25,747 nt of DNA from an uncultured Collinsella sp. (GTDB lineage Bacteria > Actinomycetota > Coriobacteriia > Coriobacteriales > Coriobacteriaceae), in the NCBI GenBank assembly GCA_902496275.1, contig CABVAC010000025.1, positions 1 to 25,747 on the forward strand. Reading direction: 5' to 3'. Position numbers and translations under genes: made by a program. Below, one piece after another: positions 15,046 to 23,586 of the stretch; the first letter of the stretch is position 1; each line of letters opens with the position of its first letter. The notes under the pieces are model-generated. The model ran no database searches. It was not told the origin of the DNA and saw nothing but the letters and a program-made list of their open reading frames with translations.

Positions 15046-17073
15046 CTACGGCCGCTCGTTGGGGGCCAGGCGCTGCATCTTGTTCACGGCCTTGAACTTG
15101 GTGAACAGCGGCACGTACTCAAAGCTCACGTTGGAGTTCTCCAGGCCGTACCAACGCGCAGGCGTGCCGGCGGCGCGGCGGATGATGTACTTGAGCGTGA
15201 TGGCCGTACGCTCGCTCGGCTCCACATCGCTTTCGGGCGCCAGAAGCTTACGGATCAGGACGAACTTGAACGTGCCGATGTTACCCGGATCCTTGTAGAC
15301 CGAGTAGTCATGCGTCTGCGGCGGCAGCTCGCCGGTGGCAGCCAGGTCCTGAACGACCTGACGCAGGTAGGCATTGACGCGCTGGTTGATCTTGTAGCCC
15401 AGGTACAGATGCACGCGGAACACGTAATCGGTGCCGAACGTCTCGACCGAATAGGCAAAGGTGTGCGGTTCGTCCATGGTCTCGACATTCACAAACCACC
15501 AGGCGCGGGCGCGCTTGGGATGCTTGTCCAAGATCGAATAGACGATATCGCGGTCGATGTAGTCGGTATGGGTGTCCTTGGTCAGGTACACGACGTTGTC
15601 GCTCATGCGCTCGTAACGATCGTCGTCGCGCAGGCGCTTGAGCTGCGGCAGGTAGCTGCGCAGCGGCAGCAGCGTAAACTGGCGCTGCTCAACAGCCGTA
15701 CCGTTGTACCAGCACACCATGATGCCCATGATGAGCGCGGCCATGAGGATGGTGAAGTAGCCGCCGTGGAAGAACTTGGTAAGTGAGCTCACGAAGAAGA
15801 AGCCTTCGAGCAAAAGGAAGAAGGCCGCGAAGATCCACGGAGCAACCTTGAGCTTGCGCTCCTCGTGCAGGTAGAAGAAGAGCAGCAGCGTGGTGCACAT
15901 CATAGTCAGCGTAATGGCAAGGCCGTAGGCGGCTTCCATATGCGCCGAGTTCTGGAACAGCAGCACCACGATGACGCAGCCGACAAGCATGACGTTGTTG
16001 ACCATGGGGATGTAGAGCTGGCCCTTGGTCTCGGCAGGGTAGAAGACCTGCATGTGCGGCATGAGGTCCAGACGGCTAGCCTCGGACACCAGCGAGAATG
16101 CGCCGGTGATGAGCGCCTGCGAGGCAATGATGGCCGCGACGGTGGAAAGGCCGACGGCAAACGGGCGCAGGCCCGGGGCGAGCATCTGGTAGAACGGGTT
16201 GAGGTCGGCAATGCCCATGAGCTCGGGGTTGGCAGCGTTGTTCATAAGCCAAGCGCCCTGGCCCATATAGGAAAGCAGCAGGCAGCACTTAACGAACGGC
16301 CAGGTAGCGTAGATGTTGCCGCGGCCGACGTGGCCCATGTCGGAGTAGAGCGCCTCGGCACCGGTGGTGGCGAGGAAGCAGCTGCCCAGAATCATGATGC
16401 CCGCGTGGTTGTTGGGGCTCAGCAAAAAGGCGATGCCGCGCACCGGGTTGAGGCACAGCAGCACGGCGGGGTGCTGGAAGACAAAGAACAGACCCGTGCC
16501 GCCCAGGAACAGGAACCACAGCGTCATGATGGGGCCAAAGGCGTGACCGATCTTGGCCGTACCGATGCGCTGTACCAAGAAGAGCACGATGATGATGGCG
16601 AGCGTAATGGCGACGACGCGGCCTTGGTCATCGCCCAGCACGGCATGGACCGCCGGGATGGTGCGCAGGCCCTCGATGGCCGTGGTAACGGTAACGGCCG
16701 GCGTGAGGATGCCGTCGGCGAGCAGCGCGGCGCCACCTAGCATGGCGGGGATGATAAGCCACTTGCCACAGCGCTTGACCAGACTGTACAGGGCAAAGAT
16801 ACCGCCCTCGCCATGGTTATCGGCGCGCAGCGAGATGAGCACATACTTGATGGTGGTCAGCAACGTGACCGTCCACACGACAAGGGAGAGCGCGCCGAGC
16901 ACGAACTCCTCCGTGACGCTTCCGATGCCGCCGTTGCCGGCAACGAGCGCCTTGGTTACATACATAGGGCTGGTGCCGATATCGCCGTACACCACGCCCA
17001 GCGTGACGAGCATCGCCGAGATGCTCACAGGAATCGCAGCGTGCGAAGCTGCCTCCTTGGCCTTTTGTTCCAT
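15046..17073 (-). CDS. kup: Kup-family potassium uptake protein
   Basis: A 675-residue KUP/HAK/KT potassium-proton symporter of the cytoplasmic membrane. The conserved first helix signature GVVYGDIGTSPMYV (Asp31) is present, with GEGGIFALYSLVKR, GGAALLADGILTPAVTV and about twelve hydrophobic spans up to residue ~450, followed by a ~220-residue cytoplasmic tail with VVYLTKD and FGTDYVFRVHLYLGY. ATG 17073 is preceded by GGGAGG at 10 bases; a TTG six codons upstream overlaps that SD and is rejected. A consensus -10 box lies 36 bp upstream. Downstream come the 64-residue membrane protein and then the KdpD/KdpE-like pair, suggesting a potassium-homeostasis locus. Confidence 0.96.
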   Translation of the reverse strand: MEQKAKEAASHAAIPVSISAMLVTLGVVYGDIGTSPMYVTKALVAGNGGIGSVTEEFVLGALSLVVWTVTLLTTIKYVLISLRADNHGEGGIFALYSLVKRCGKWLIIPAMLGGAALLADGILTPAVTVTTAIEGLRTIPAVHAVLGDDQGRVVAITLAIIIVLFLVQRIGTAKIGHAFGPIMTLWFLFLGGTGLFFVFQHPAVLLCLNPVRGIAFLLSPNNHAGIMILGSCFLATTGAEALYSDMGHVGRGNIYATWPFVKCCLLLSYMGQGAWLMNNAANPELMGIADLNPFYQMLAPGLRPFAVGLSTVAAIIASQALITGAFSLVSEASRLDLMPHMQVFYPAETKGQLYIPMVNNVMLVGCVIVVLLFQNSAHMEAAYGLAITLTMMCTTLLLFFYLHEERKLKVAPWIFAAFFLLLEGFFFVSSLTKFFHGGYFTILMAALIMGIMVCWYNGTAVEQRQFTLLPLRSYLPQLKRLRDDDRYERMSDNVVYLTKDTHTDYIDRDIVYSILDKHPKRARAWWFVNVETMDEPHTFAYSVETFGTDYVFRVHLYLGYKINQRVNAYLRQVVQDLAATGELPPQTHDYSVYKDPGNIGTFKFVLIRKLLAPESDVEPSERTAITLKYIIRRAAGTPARWYGLENSNVSFEYVPLFTKFKAVNKMQRLAPNERP

Positions 17074-17108
17074 AAGCCGGTTTCCTCCCAACTTTAATGT
17101 TCGAAGGA

Positions 17109-17114
17109 ATTATA
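17109..17114 (-). promoter_or_regulatory. -10 element of the kup promoter
   Basis: A perfect TATAAT on the minus strand, 36 bp before the kup start. The best -35 at 16-17 bp spacing is poor (ATTCAA or CATTCA), which could mean activator dependence, for example on the nearby KdpE-like regulator. The leader would be about 30 nt; there is no room for a long riboswitch. Confidence 0.6.
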
Positions 17115-17198
17115 GGTAATCGGCCCATGTTTGAATGGCACTGTTTTCCCAGCTAGATAAACATTTATACGGCCTTTAAGCCACCTCGGCGATATGGA

Positions 17199-17229
17199 AT
17201 GTGACAAAGGGACTGTCTCTTTGTCACAT
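17199..17229 (-). terminator. Hairpin just after the nitroreductase stop codon
   Basis: ATGTGACAAAG (17199-17209) and its exact complement (17219-17229) form an 11-bp stem with a 9-nt loop GGACTGTCT, beginning 3 nt after the nitroreductase stop. There is no T run, so termination is uncertain; 3'-end protection is equally possible. Confidence 0.55.
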
Positions 17230-17232
17230 CCG

Positions 17233-18102
17233 TCATTTTCCGAGCCAATTTTTGAACCACCACTCCATGGAGCGGCTCATCTCGGCCATAAAGGGACTCG
17301 TGTGCTTGCGGGTATAGATGTCCACGACGCGCTCCCCCACCACGCGGGCATGCGGACGGAACATCGCGTCCATCTCGGCTACCTGCGCGTCCATAGTCGC
17401 AGCATCGGCGCGGCAGTAGCGCTCCTCGTGCACCAGGTTCACCACGGGATGCGCAATGGCCGGACGCTCCTTACGGGGCGTGCCGATGATGAGCATCGAC
17501 AGCGGCATGGTATACGGAGGCAGATCGAGCAGCTCGGCCACTTCCTCGGCATTCTCGACGATATCACCGATGTAGCAGCTCCCCAGGCCCAGGGCCTCGG
17601 CGGCGACCACGGCGTTTTGCGCAGCGATCACGGCGTCCTGGGCCGCGATGGCAAAGTCACCCAAACCCGGTGCACGGCGGGGCGCCTTGCCCGTGTGCTC
17701 GACAAACTCGGGCTCAAAGCAGCCCACGTGCTCAAACAGATCGATCCACTTGGCATAGTCGACCACAAATATAAGTGCCCAGGGCGCCTTGGCGATCATG
17801 GGCTGGTGGTCGCACAGGTCGGCCAGACGATCCAGCGTAGCCTGCTCGCGAATGCTCACGATGGAATACATCATCATGGCGCCCGCCGACGGCGCGCGAC
17901 TCGCCGCATGCAAAATTGCCGCCCGCTGCTCGTCGGTCACCGCCACGGGACGGTCGTCGTCATCACGCGCGAAGGCACGCGTGGAGGAACGGTGCTCCAA
18001 CGTGTCCAGCACCGCATTGCCCGTCGTCTCGACCGGATAGCCGCCCGCGTCCATGCCAGCGTCCACGTCACCCGCACTCGTCATACAAGCCCGTTCGTTC
18101 AT
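17233..18102 (-). CDS. Nitroreductase-family FMN oxidoreductase
   Basis: A 289-residue flavoprotein of the nitroreductase family, which uses FMN and NAD(P)H to reduce nitro compounds, quinones or other acceptors. Visible are the FMN phosphate-binding HRSSTRAF (37-44), the RAPSAGAMMMYS stretch (69-80), AAQNAVVAAEALGLGSCYIGDI near the dimer interface, and MLIIGTP with the following HPVVNLVHEERY. Both ends are longer than in minimal members: about 30 residues precede the core, and a ~55-residue C-terminal extension follows. ATG 18102 has AGGA at 7 bases. It faces away from the LTA-synthase-like gene across a 213-bp space in which I see no convincing promoter. Electron acceptor unknown. Confidence 0.92.
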   Translation of the reverse strand: MNERACMTSAGDVDAGMDAGGYPVETTGNAVLDTLEHRSSTRAFARDDDDRPVAVTDEQRAAILHAASRAPSAGAMMMYSIVSIREQATLDRLADLCDHQPMIAKAPWALIFVVDYAKWIDLFEHVGCFEPEFVEHTGKAPRRAPGLGDFAIAAQDAVIAAQNAVVAAEALGLGSCYIGDIVENAEEVAELLDLPPYTMPLSMLIIGTPRKERPAIAHPVVNLVHEERYCRADAATMDAQVAEMDAMFRPHARVVGERVVDIYTRKHTSPFMAEMSRSMEWWFKNWLGK

Positions 18103-18315
18103 CGCCTCATCCTCGCCAATTCTTTAAGAAGCCTTTACGTTTCCGTGTAATTCCCGTCCATTATCGCGCAGGTCGCCACTACATTGCGCCACACCGTCAC
18201 ACGTGCGCGTTAATATGGCTGGTTGTTGTGCGCAGACACCAATTGCAGCGCATATCTTGGTAACAATCGGGTAAACCCCCGCTTTCGTACGTTTTAGTTT
18301 GTGAGGAGTCTCAGC

Positions 18316-20616
18316 ATGTTCGCTGCCGCCATCTCGCTCGTCGGTCTTGCGGCGACCGTCTACCTTGTCTTGCGCGAGGCCAAGGCCATTCGCGCTCAGT
18401 CGGGCACCGTTGCCAAAAGCGCTCTTGGGTGGAGCGTCGCCTTCGGCCTGTTCCAGGTCTTTTTGACTATTTGGGGCGCCGTGGGCCTCGTCGCGCAGAA
18501 CGAGCCGCTCGCCTTCGTGATGCTCATCCTGACCAACGCCATCCTCACCGGCTGCGCTTGGGCCAGCATCGCCCGCGACCGCATCGCCCCGCGCGTCTTT
18601 GCGTTCGCCGGGCCCGACGCCCCCGCCCCCACCGGCAAGCTCGCCCGCCTGCGCGGAGCCTTTGTGGGTAAACCGCTCGTCGCCGCCGTCCTGTGCCTGC
18701 TGCTCGCCGGCGTCTTTGCGCTGCTGGGCATGGAGGTCTCGTCCAACCACGACTTTACCTGGGTCTACCCCCTGTGCATCCTGCTCGAGTGGGCCATCAT
18801 CACCACGCTCATGGTCGGCCTGTTCTTCCTGTTCCAGCGCCACGGCGCAGCCCCCGCGGTCTTGGCCTTTGCCCTCTTTGTCCTGGGCATTGCCGAGTTC
18901 TTCGTCATCACGTTTAAATCCATGCCCATCCAGCCGGGCGACCTTTCGGCCATCTCCACCGCCGCCGCGGTCGCCGGCACCGGCTACACCTTCTCGATCT
19001 CGCTGTTCTGCGTGCTGTCCATGGGCTTTACCGCCATCGCCATGCTGCTGTGCGAGTACGCCGGCCTGGTGGCACCGCACCGTCAGAAGGGCGCCGCCAA
19101 CGCCAAGCGCATGCTGCTCACCAACCTGCTCGTCGCCGTGCTGTGCCTGGGCGGTGTGACCGCACACGTCACGCTCATCGACTACTACAACACCCTCGGC
19201 ATCACCGTCTACACCTGGCGCCCGCTCGAGAGCTACTGGCGCGAGGGCTACCTGCCCGCCTTTATTAGTGCGGCGCAGTCCATCAAGCCGCCCAAACCCG
19301 CCGACTACTCCGTCGACGATGCCAAGGCCACGCTCAAAAAGTACGCCAAGGCCTACGACAAGTCCAACGCGGCCAAGAGCGACGAGCGCGCCGCCGCAAA
19401 GGAGCAGTTCGACAGCGAGAAGCCCACGGTCATCGCCATCATGAACGAGACCTTCTCAGACCTTTCGATCTACCAGAACATGCGCGCCGGCTACGAGGGC
19501 CCGCAGTACTTTAAGAACCTGTCCAACTGCCTCAGCCGCGGCAAGCTCTATGTGAGCGCCTACGGCGGCGGTACCGCCAATACCGAGTTTGAGTTTATGA
19601 CCGGCAACTCCATGGCCAACCTGGGCTCGGGCGTGTACCCCTACACCATCTACAACATGGAAACGACCGGGAATCTGGCAGAGCAGTTCAAATCGCTCGG
19701 ATATTCCACCACGGCCATGCACCCCAACCACGCCACCAACTGGAACCGCGAGAACGTCTACAAGGACTTTGGCTTTGACCAGTTCCTGTCCATCAACGAC
19801 TTCCAGGGAGCCGACACCCTGCGCGGCATGGTGACCGACCAGGCTACCTACGACAAGATTCTTGAGCTGCTCGACCAGAACGCCGACCCGCAGTTTATCT
19901 TCGACGTGACCATGCAGAACCACTCGGGCTACGACACGGGCCTGCTGCCGGTCGACAAGCAGATGCACCTCAACATCGACACGACCGACCTGGACGCCAA
20001 GACCATCGAGGACGGCACGCTGTCCGATGTCGACGAGTACGTCTCGTGCATCGAGCAGTCCGACCAGGCGCTGCGCTACTTCCTCAACGCCTTGAGCAAG
20101 CTCGACCGCAAGGTGGTCGTGGTGTTCTGGGGCGATCACCAGCCGTTCTTCCCGTCCAAGTTCAACGATAAGTGGTTTACCGGCGAGGACGACGCCACGC
20201 ATCAGGAGCGCCTGTGGCAGACTGACTACATCATCTGGGCCAACTACGACGTTGCCGGCTGCGACCAGACGAGCGAGGTCGATGACCTGTCCACCAACTA
20301 TCTGTCCACGCAGCTTATGCAGCTGATCGGCGCACCTCTGACCGACTACCAGAAAGCGCACATGACGCTGCGCGAGTCGCTGCCCGCCATCAACTCCGTG
20401 GGCTACGAGGACGCTAGCCTGCGTTGGGCGCTCTCCTCCAACGTCACCGGCGACGACGCCGAGGCCGCGGCTGCCACCAAGGCGCGCGAGGATTACGCCA
20501 AGATGCAGTACTACGAGATGTTCCGCGACGGCAAGAACGTCTACACCGAGCACTTCCAGACCGAGGCCAACGAGACCGACCCCAACCTGGCGCCAGGTAC
20601 GACCAAGATCAAGTAA
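18316..20616 (+). CDS. LTA synthase/sulfatase-family phosphoglycerol transferase
   Basis: 766 residues: about six N-terminal membrane spans (1-~310), a Lys/Asp-rich linker (~335-365), and a large extracytoplasmic alkaline-phosphatase-fold domain. Family motifs are VIAIMNETFSDLS with metal ligand Glu378, GGGTANTEFEFMTG in which Thr420 is the expected nucleophile, MHPNHATNWNRE, and FWGDHQPFF with ligands Asp607 and His608. It should transfer glycerol phosphate (or a related group) onto a glycolipid or wall polymer at the outer membrane face. ATG 18316 has AGGAG 7 bases upstream; an in-frame GTG at 18301 overlaps that SD and is rejected. Transcription ends at the hairpin at 20692-20717. True lipoteichoic acid synthesis versus modification of another glycan is not settled by sequence. 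Confidence 0.94.
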   Translation: MFAAAISLVGLAATVYLVLREAKAIRAQSGTVAKSALGWSVAFGLFQVFLTIWGAVGLVAQNEPLAFVMLILTNAILTGCAWASIARDRIAPRVFAFAGPDAPAPTGKLARLRGAFVGKPLVAAVLCLLLAGVFALLGMEVSSNHDFTWVYPLCILLEWAIITTLMVGLFFLFQRHGAAPAVLAFALFVLGIAEFFVITFKSMPIQPGDLSAISTAAAVAGTGYTFSISLFCVLSMGFTAIAMLLCEYAGLVAPHRQKGAANAKRMLLTNLLVAVLCLGGVTAHVTLIDYYNTLGITVYTWRPLESYWREGYLPAFISAAQSIKPPKPADYSVDDAKATLKKYAKAYDKSNAAKSDERAAAKEQFDSEKPTVIAIMNETFSDLSIYQNMRAGYEGPQYFKNLSNCLSRGKLYVSAYGGGTANTEFEFMTGNSMANLGSGVYPYTIYNMETTGNLAEQFKSLGYSTTAMHPNHATNWNRENVYKDFGFDQFLSINDFQGADTLRGMVTDQATYDKILELLDQNADPQFIFDVTMQNHSGYDTGLLPVDKQMHLNIDTTDLDAKTIEDGTLSDVDEYVSCIEQSDQALRYFLNALSKLDRKVVVVFWGDHQPFFPSKFNDKWFTGEDDATHQERLWQTDYIIWANYDVAGCDQTSEVDDLSTNYLSTQLMQLIGAPLTDYQKAHMTLRESLPAINSVGYEDASLRWALSSNVTGDDAEAAAATKAREDYAKMQYYEMFRDGKNVYTEHFQTEANETDPNLAPGTTKIK

Positions 20617-20635
20617 CGGGGTCGGGGGCCCGAAT

Positions 20636-20765
20636 CGGCGGCAGGCGGAGGCGCGGGAAAGGTCTGCTGCTCAAACAGTCCTGCGCAAGACGGGGGCCAC
20701 ATTAAGTGGCCCCCTTTGCGTGCGGAACTCGCGACAGACCTTTCCCGCGCCTCCGCCTGCCGCCG
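20636..20765. repeat. Perfect 31-bp inverted repeat enclosing a terminator
   Basis: Arms at 20636-20666 and 20735-20765 are exact inverse complements over 31 bp (ends CGGCGGCAGG, inner side AAAGGTCTG). The 68-bp interior holds the intrinsic terminator at 20692-20717. The whole sits 19 bp after the LTA-synthase-like gene. A perfect stem of this length is unusual for an ordinary terminator. Confidence 0.92.
20692..20717 (+). terminator. Rho-independent terminator of the LTA-synthase-like gene
   Basis: GGGGGCCAC, loop ATTAA, GTGGCCCCC, then TTT: a 9-bp GC-rich stem with a short T run, lying at the centre of the larger inverted repeat. Confidence 0.75.
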
Positions 20766-20975
20766 CCCCTCGCCTGTTACGGGTTGAGTGGGCTGAAGAG
20801 AAGCTGCGCTCGCCTCATTGCAGATGCATGGCCTGTCATGCGAATCGTAGAAACCGCGTCCCGCCCTGAATACATCCAGCGAACGCATGCGAGTGTGTCG
20901 TCCAGGACGGCCTCGTCATCGGGGTGATGGAAAATGTCACCCCAAATACTTGCCACGGTTGCGCCCGCGAGTGTC
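20766..20975. other. Non-coding remainder of the 432-bp space after the LTA-synthase-like gene
   Basis: No supported gene. A 66-codon open frame on the minus strand (20777-20977) has no SD and no recognised motif. A small 7-bp hairpin GGGGTGA/TCACCCC lies at 20921-20943. The composition is less GC-biased than the neighbouring genes, which suits old intergenic or decayed sequence. Confidence 0.4.
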
Positions 20976-21006
20976 AAGAAAAAAGCCTCGAGGATTTCGA
21001 GGCTTT
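20976..21006 (-). terminator. Rho-independent terminator of the flavodoxin gene
   Basis: AAAGCCTCGA (20982-20991) pairs exactly with TCGAGGCTTT (20997-21006) around a 5-nt loop; on the minus strand the stem runs into TTTTTTCTT. It lies 43 bp past the flavodoxin stop. Confidence 0.88.
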
Positions 21007-21048
21007 CACATTTGTATTGTTTTGCGCGAAGGACCGCGAGCGGCGAAG

Positions 21049-21600
21049 CTACTCCCCCAGCACGGCCTTTTTGGCGGCTGCAGCCATGTTGTCCAGATCT
21101 TCCTTGGTGGGGTGATCCTTTGCGGCGACCCAGTTATCGAGCAGCATCTTAAATCGGGCGTTGTCGGGTTCTTGCTCAAGCATCGCCTCGTAGCGCTGCT
21201 TTACGGCGGGACCCATCTTGCCCTGGCACATAGCCCAGCCTACAAGCTCGGCATCCTCGGCCAGATTTGAGCTCACGCGGTCGATAATCTGCCTAAAGTA
21301 CTCCTCGCTGGCCCCAAAACCGCAGGTGCCAAACAGGAACACGCGCTTGCCGTGCAAGGCGGAGAGCAACGCCGCGACCGAAGGCGTGCACGCGCCCTTG
21401 TCGCACCAAAAACCGACAAGCACCGTGTCGGCCGCGCAGGCGCCCTGCGCCTCGAGCGCAACCTGATTTGCATCCGCATCGTCGCTCAACGCCGCGGCGT
21501 GGACAAACTCGACGCCTGCAGCCTGCAGGGCACGCTTGATTGCGCCCGAAACCATCCTGGTATTACCGCTCTTGCTGTTGACCACCAAAGAGCATGTCAT
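21049..21600 (-). CDS. Flavodoxin-family protein
   Basis: A 183-residue flavodoxin-like protein. The first strand and phosphate-binding loop VVNSKSGNTRMV (7-18) fit the (S/T)x(S/T)GNT FMN-binding signature, and the central sheet strands TVLVGFWCDKG and RVFLFGTCGFG carry the loops that would contact the isoalloxazine ring. The C-terminal ~60 residues (QGKMGPAVKQRYEAML.. to the end) are a helical extension seen in flavodoxin family proteins of anaerobes. Expected to be a low-potential cytoplasmic electron carrier or small flavin reductase. ATG 21600 is chosen because the fold begins at once; it has only a distant purine run as SD, and an in-frame GTG at 21636 without SD is the alternative. Single-gene unit with its own terminator. 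Confidence 0.9.
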   Translation of the reverse strand: MTCSLVVNSKSGNTRMVSGAIKRALQAAGVEFVHAAALSDDADANQVALEAQGACAADTVLVGFWCDKGACTPSVAALLSALHGKRVFLFGTCGFGASEEYFRQIIDRVSSNLAEDAELVGWAMCQGKMGPAVKQRYEAMLEQEPDNARFKMLLDNWVAAKDHPTKEDLDNMAAAAKKAVLGE

Positions 21601-21658
21601 AGTCACGTTGCTCGTTTCCCCCAAAACTAAAGCCACTAATGCAATTTATTAGATGAAT

Positions 21659-21686
21659 ATCTTAGTACTAACGTGACAGATGTAAA
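21659..21686 (-). promoter_or_regulatory. Candidate promoter for the flavodoxin gene
   Basis: On the minus strand TTTACA (21681-21686) and TAAGAT (21659-21664) are 16 bp apart, matching 5 and 4 of 6 consensus bases. The start would fall near 21652, giving a leader of about 50 nt. Confidence 0.4.
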
Positions 21687-21726
21687 CCACCGTCTGTCGA
21701 TTGATTAATTTGCCCCACGGGCTTGC

Positions 21727-23586
21727 TCACTGGGCAAACTGGCTGCGGTAGAGTTCGGCGTAGAAGCCGCCTGCCGCTAGCAGCTCGTCGTGCGTGCCGC
21801 GCTCGATAATCTGCCCGTCGCGCATCACCAGAATGCAGTCGGCGTTGCGGACGGTGCTCAGGCGGTGCGCCACGACAAAGCTTGTGCGACCGGCCATAAG
21901 CTCGTCGAATGCCGCCTGCACCTGCAGCTCGGTGCGGGTATCGATACTCGAGGTCGCCTCGTCCAGCAGCAAGATAGCCGGGTCGGTGAGCATGACGCGC
22001 GCGATGCACAGCAGCTGTTTTTGACCCTGGCTAAACGTGCCGCCGTCCTCGCCGATGACCGTATCGTAGCCGCCTGGCAACTGCACGATAAACTTGTGCG
22101 CGTGCGCGCGCTTGGCGGCTTCGACAACCTGCTCGCGCGTAGCTCCTGGGCAACCGTAAGCGATGTTGTCCGCCACCGTGCCCTCGAACAGCCAAGTGTC
22201 CTGCAGCACCATGCCAAAGGCGCGGCGCAGGCTTGCGCGCGTGTAGTCACGCGAGGAACGGCCATCGACCGCAATGCGACCGGCATCGATATCGTAAAAA
22301 CGCAGTAGCAAATTGATGAGCGTCGTCTTGCCACAGCCCGTAGGACCGACCAGGGCAAAGCGCATGCCGGGCTTAGCCTCGATGCAGATGTCCTGCAGCA
22401 GCCTGCGGTCGGGCACGTAGCTAAAGTCCACATGCTCAAGGGCGACCTCGCCCTGCGGTGCGGCAAGTTCCACGGCATCTGGCGCATCGGGCTCCTGCTC
22501 GCGCGCATCGAGCAGCGCGAACATGCGGCGCGCCGAGGCGTACGCGGTCTGGATCTGCGTAATGACGTTGGTAACCTCGTTGAACGGCTTGGTGTACTGG
22601 TTGGCATAGGACAGGAAAATCTGCACGCCGCCCACCGTAAGCGCAGCGGGCACGCCCGTGATCACGCCCACGCAGCCAATCACGGCGACCACGGCATAGA
22701 TGATGTTGTTGATAAAGCGCGTACCGGGGTTGGAAAGCGAGCCCATAAACTGTGCGCGTTCACCTGCCGTATAGAGCTCGGCGTTGAGGGCGTCGAAGCG
22801 CGCTTGGGCGTTCGGGCCGTAGGCAAACGCATCCACCAGTTTTTGCTCGCCCACATACTCCTCGATATGGCCACCGAGCTGCCCTTGAATACGCTGCTGC
22901 GCCGTAAAGCTTTTGTTGGAGAGCTTGGCGATAGCACCGGCTGCAAAAATGGAAAGCGGCGTGACGAGTACCACCACGAGCGTCATGGTCAGGTTGATGG
23001 AAAGCATAAACGCGAGCGTGCCCACGATGGTAATAACACCGGTGAAGAGCTGCGTGAAGCCCTGCAGCAGACCGTCGCCCACCTGGTCGACGTCGTTGAC
23101 CACGCGGCTCATGAGGTCGCCGTGGGCATGGCTGTCGATAAAGCTGAGCGGCATGCGGCTGAGCTTATCGCTCGCCTCCACGCGCATGTCGCGCACCGTT
23201 TCGTAGGACAGGCGGTTGACGCAATAGCCCTGCAGCCACTGGAAGGCCGCAGCACCTACGACGACAATCGCGAGCTTGGTAACGAGCGGCAGCAGCGCAT
23301 CGAAGTCCACCTGCCCGGCGGCGACGATAAGGTCGATGCCCTCGCCAATGAGAATGGGCGTGTAGAGCTGCAGAATCACCGAGACGGCAGCACTCAAAAA
23401 CGATGCCGCAAACGAGACGCGGTGCGGACGGACATAGCCCAGCAGGCGGCGGGTCACCGCACCCACGGGATAGCGCTCGGGATCGCCGGGCTGGCGCGGA
23501 CCGTCTCCCAGGTCGTTGAGGCTATCGTTGCCGGACACGTTGGCCGTCATCGTGGCGACCGAACCGGAGGAAGTGTACGGATTCAT
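21727..23586 (-). CDS. ABC exporter half-transporter, catalytically complete partner
   Basis: 619 residues: a ~45-residue hydrophilic N-terminus, a six-span type IV (ABCB-like) membrane domain (~55-345), and an ATPase domain. Walker A GPTGCGKT (414-421), Q-loop VLQDTWLF, signature FSQGQ (518-522, in place of LSGGQ), Walker B ILLLDEATSS with catalytic Glu543, and H-loop His574 in VAHRLSTV. The start codon directly follows the stop of the upstream partner, and the SD AGGAGG lies inside that gene, so translation is coupled. By comparison with the Thermotoga TM287/288 pair this is the TM288-like subunit, supplying the working Walker motifs. Likely exports a drug, lipid or peptide; substrate not predictable. 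Confidence 0.95.
   Translation of the reverse strand: MNPYTSSGSVATMTANVSGNDSLNDLGDGPRQPGDPERYPVGAVTRRLLGYVRPHRVSFAASFLSAAVSVILQLYTPILIGEGIDLIVAAGQVDFDALLPLVTKLAIVVVGAAAFQWLQGYCVNRLSYETVRDMRVEASDKLSRMPLSFIDSHAHGDLMSRVVNDVDQVGDGLLQGFTQLFTGVITIVGTLAFMLSINLTMTLVVVLVTPLSIFAAGAIAKLSNKSFTAQQRIQGQLGGHIEEYVGEQKLVDAFAYGPNAQARFDALNAELYTAGERAQFMGSLSNPGTRFINNIIYAVVAVIGCVGVITGVPAALTVGGVQIFLSYANQYTKPFNEVTNVITQIQTAYASARRMFALLDAREQEPDAPDAVELAAPQGEVALEHVDFSYVPDRRLLQDICIEAKPGMRFALVGPTGCGKTTLINLLLRFYDIDAGRIAVDGRSSRDYTRASLRRAFGMVLQDTWLFEGTVADNIAYGCPGATREQVVEAAKRAHAHKFIVQLPGGYDTVIGEDGGTFSQGQKQLLCIARVMLTDPAILLLDEATSSIDTRTELQVQAAFDELMAGRTSFVVAHRLSTVRNADCILVMRDGQIIERGTHDELLAAGGFYAELYRSQFAQ

Noticed and set aside
12772..15786. 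A 1004-codon plus-strand open frame across kdpE, kdpD and kup
   Set aside because: Antisense shadow of three genes with clear motifs; no SD, no recognisable fold, and it spans a terminator.
14830..17073. Riboswitch such as a cyclic di-AMP (ydaO) element ahead of kup
   Set aside because: The consensus -10 box at 17109-17114 leaves only about 30 nt of leader, too short for such an element, and no matching fold was seen.
20777..20977. A 66-codon minus-strand frame in the space after the LTA-synthase-like gene
   Set aside because: No SD, no hydrophobic or domain pattern, and it starts inside the flavodoxin terminator region; more likely non-coding.
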